NCBI GenBank assembly: GCA_947579665.1
Contig: OX388349.1
Span: 26,878,459-26,942,458 of the forward strand
Direction: 5' to 3'
Source: Sympetrum striolatum
Lineage: Eukaryota; Arthropoda; Insecta; Odonata; Libellulidae
Length of the DNA stretch: 64,000 nt
A program made the translations under genes and the position numbers. Within the stretch, counting starts at the first letter, position 1. Every line of letters begins with the position of its first letter. Of the stretch, positions 62,599 to 64,000 are shown piece by piece. Below the pieces are notes generated by a model that was not told the origin of the DNA, made no database searches, and saw only the letters and a list, made by a program, of their open reading frames with translations.

Positions 62599-63450
62599 TG
62601 TGGCCAGCACATGACTTTCTCCATATTTATAAGATGTAAATATTTATCTACCGCAGTAATTTCGAACTCTATATTCCACCTAAACTTGGAAAATGAGTGA
62701 TTAATATATATATATATTAATATCTTTGACGCCAAAAACATTCTAAATAATGTTTTACGGGACATGATTGATGAAAAACGATGAAATTGGCCTTTCACCC
62801 ATAGAGCCCAGAGCGCCCACTAAGTACATAATCAGCAACTTCCGGTTTATCAGTATTTCATGAATAACTCTTACACAATCAGTGATACAAAATTACAATT
62901 CGACCAAAAGTTATATTAAATATTATTTTCTAAAACTTTTACAAATAATAGTATATACCTAAATATTATATTTATGGAGATATTTTGAAAACCGGAAATG
63001 AGCTTTGAAGAATGAAGCTCAACTTCCGGTTAACTGATTTACTCCAAAAACTAATCAACTCTACAAAAACTAACCAAAGTACTACATATGAAATTTGGTG
63101 TAGATACAATGAATAGTTTTTAAGTTATAGCGCCCACAAAGCACATAACAGCTACTTCCGGTTTATCGGTATTTCACGAATAACGCCTAATCAACCGGTG
63201 ATACAAAAATATGTTAAATACAAAAGTTATAGTATAAATCATTATCTAAAACTTTTATAAGTAATACAATACACGTATATATCATATTTATGGAGATATT
63301 TTGAAAACCGTAAATGAGCTTTAATGAATATAGCTCGACTTTCGGTCAACCGATTTACTCCAAAAACTAATCAACTCTGACAGCACACACCACAGTACTT
63401 TATACGAAGTTTAGTATTGATACGACTAATAGTTTTCATGTTAGAGCGCC

Positions 63451-63472
63451 CACAAACACACACACACATACA

Positions 63473-63571
<99 letters not shown>

Positions 63572-63576
63572 ACAGA
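63451..63576. repeat. CA dinucleotide microsatellite
   Basis: About 125 bp of CA repeat with few interruptions (CATA, CAGA) grows out of the GCGCCCACAAACAC end of a satellite copy. The frames reading VCVCVC or CVCVCV on the minus strand are artefacts. Confidence 0.97.
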
Positions 63577-63668
63577 CATCATTCCGAAAATAGTCAAAAC
63601 GTGTTCTATGGACCCCAAAACATGTATTTCCGTAGAAATCTCGAAGTCGAATTTTTTCATGAAAACAA

Positions 63669-63701
63669 TACTTTCTCTATACTTCGTATATGGAGAAAGT
63701 A
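63669..63701. other. Hairpin TACTTTCTC..GAGAAAGTA
   Basis: A 9-bp outer stem, an inner TATAC/GTATA stem, a 3-nt loop and a 2-nt bulge form a strong hairpin followed by AAAAAC. It ends the module inserted in the third satellite copy. It may be the 3' end of a transposable element. Confidence 0.6.
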
Positions 63702-64000
63702 AAAACACTATATGTGGAATTTAAAGTTGATACAACGAATGGTTTTCATGTTAGTGCGCCCACAAAAGACATAACAGCTACTTCCCGGGTTATCGGTATT
63801 GCACGAATAACTCTTAATCAACCGGTGATACAAAAATATATTAAATACAAAAGTTATAGTAAATTATATTATCTAAAACTTTTATAAGGAATACAATATA
63901 CCAATATATCATATTTATGGATATCTTTTGAAAACCAGAAATGAGCTTTACACAACGTACATAATCAGCAACTTCCGGTTTATCAGTATTTCATGGATAA

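Larger units (their letters stand above)
62600..64000. repeat. Second satellite, period about 310-317 bp, running off the window
   Basis: The start word GCGCCCAC recurs at 62813, 63130, 63446 and 63756. Copies share ACTTCCGGTTTATC, AATCAACCGGTGATAC, CTAAAACTTTTA, ATTTATGGAGATATTTTGAAAACC and ACTCCAAAAACTAATCAACTC-like blocks. The copy beginning at 63446 has a different interior (CA microsatellite plus a distinct module). The last copy has an internal deletion of roughly 115 bp before the window ends. It is unrelated to the B-box array. It may be a true satellite or tandem ends of a transposable element. Confidence 0.8.

Noticed and set aside
63371..63708. Cysteine/valine repeat proteins on the minus strand
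   Set aside because: They are translations of the CA microsatellite.

Overview
This is a gene-poor, AT-rich animal genomic window. Long AT-rich non-coding stretches, CR1/L2-like non-LTR retrotransposon copies and arthropod-style satellites suggest an arthropod, but no host gene is recognised and the species cannot be named. Most long open frames outside the retrotransposons look fortuitous.

Layout. (1) 1-45 kb is non-coding sequence with small GC-richer islets (best: 3.7-4.0, 16.2-16.6, 17.9-18.2, 19.6-19.9, 22.2-22.5, 27.9-28.2, 38.6-39.4 and 43.6-44.2 kb). Three 5'-truncated LINE copies interrupt it, all on the minus strand (9.43-10.50, 23.36-25.55 and 34.22-35.75 kb). Copies 1 and 2 belong to one subfamily and copy 3 to a diverged one. 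All three end in the same GNRA-capped hairpin followed by a short tandem tail. A tRNA-derived SINE fragment and a perfect 22-bp inverted repeat sit just beside copy 2. Weak candidate exons occur at 11.2-11.7 kb and 43.6-43.8 kb.

(2) 45.02-62.6 kb is one array of 15 full units plus one decayed partial unit. Most units are 1,074-1,078 bp. Each carries six diverged monomers of about 148-176 bp, and every monomer carries one copy of a tRNA T-arm / RNA polymerase III B-box-like motif, consensus TKGGTTCGANNCCAG. By eye, about 79 of 90 expected sites keep an intact GGTTCGA core. Units occur in both orientations, with head-to-head and hairpin-to-hairpin junctions. A short spacer module ('cap', core GCTTCTCCGGATTCATTC) lies between units, and its orientation sometimes disagrees with that of its neighbours. 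This B-box satellite is the most interesting part of the window.

(3) 62.6-64.0 kb is a second, unrelated satellite with a period of about 310-317 bp. It contains a long CA microsatellite and runs off the right edge.

No functional cooperation between genes can be described. The only long coding frames are the reverse transcriptases of truncated LINEs. For array units, strand means the strand on which GGTTCGA reads, and boxes are numbered b1-b6 in that direction.
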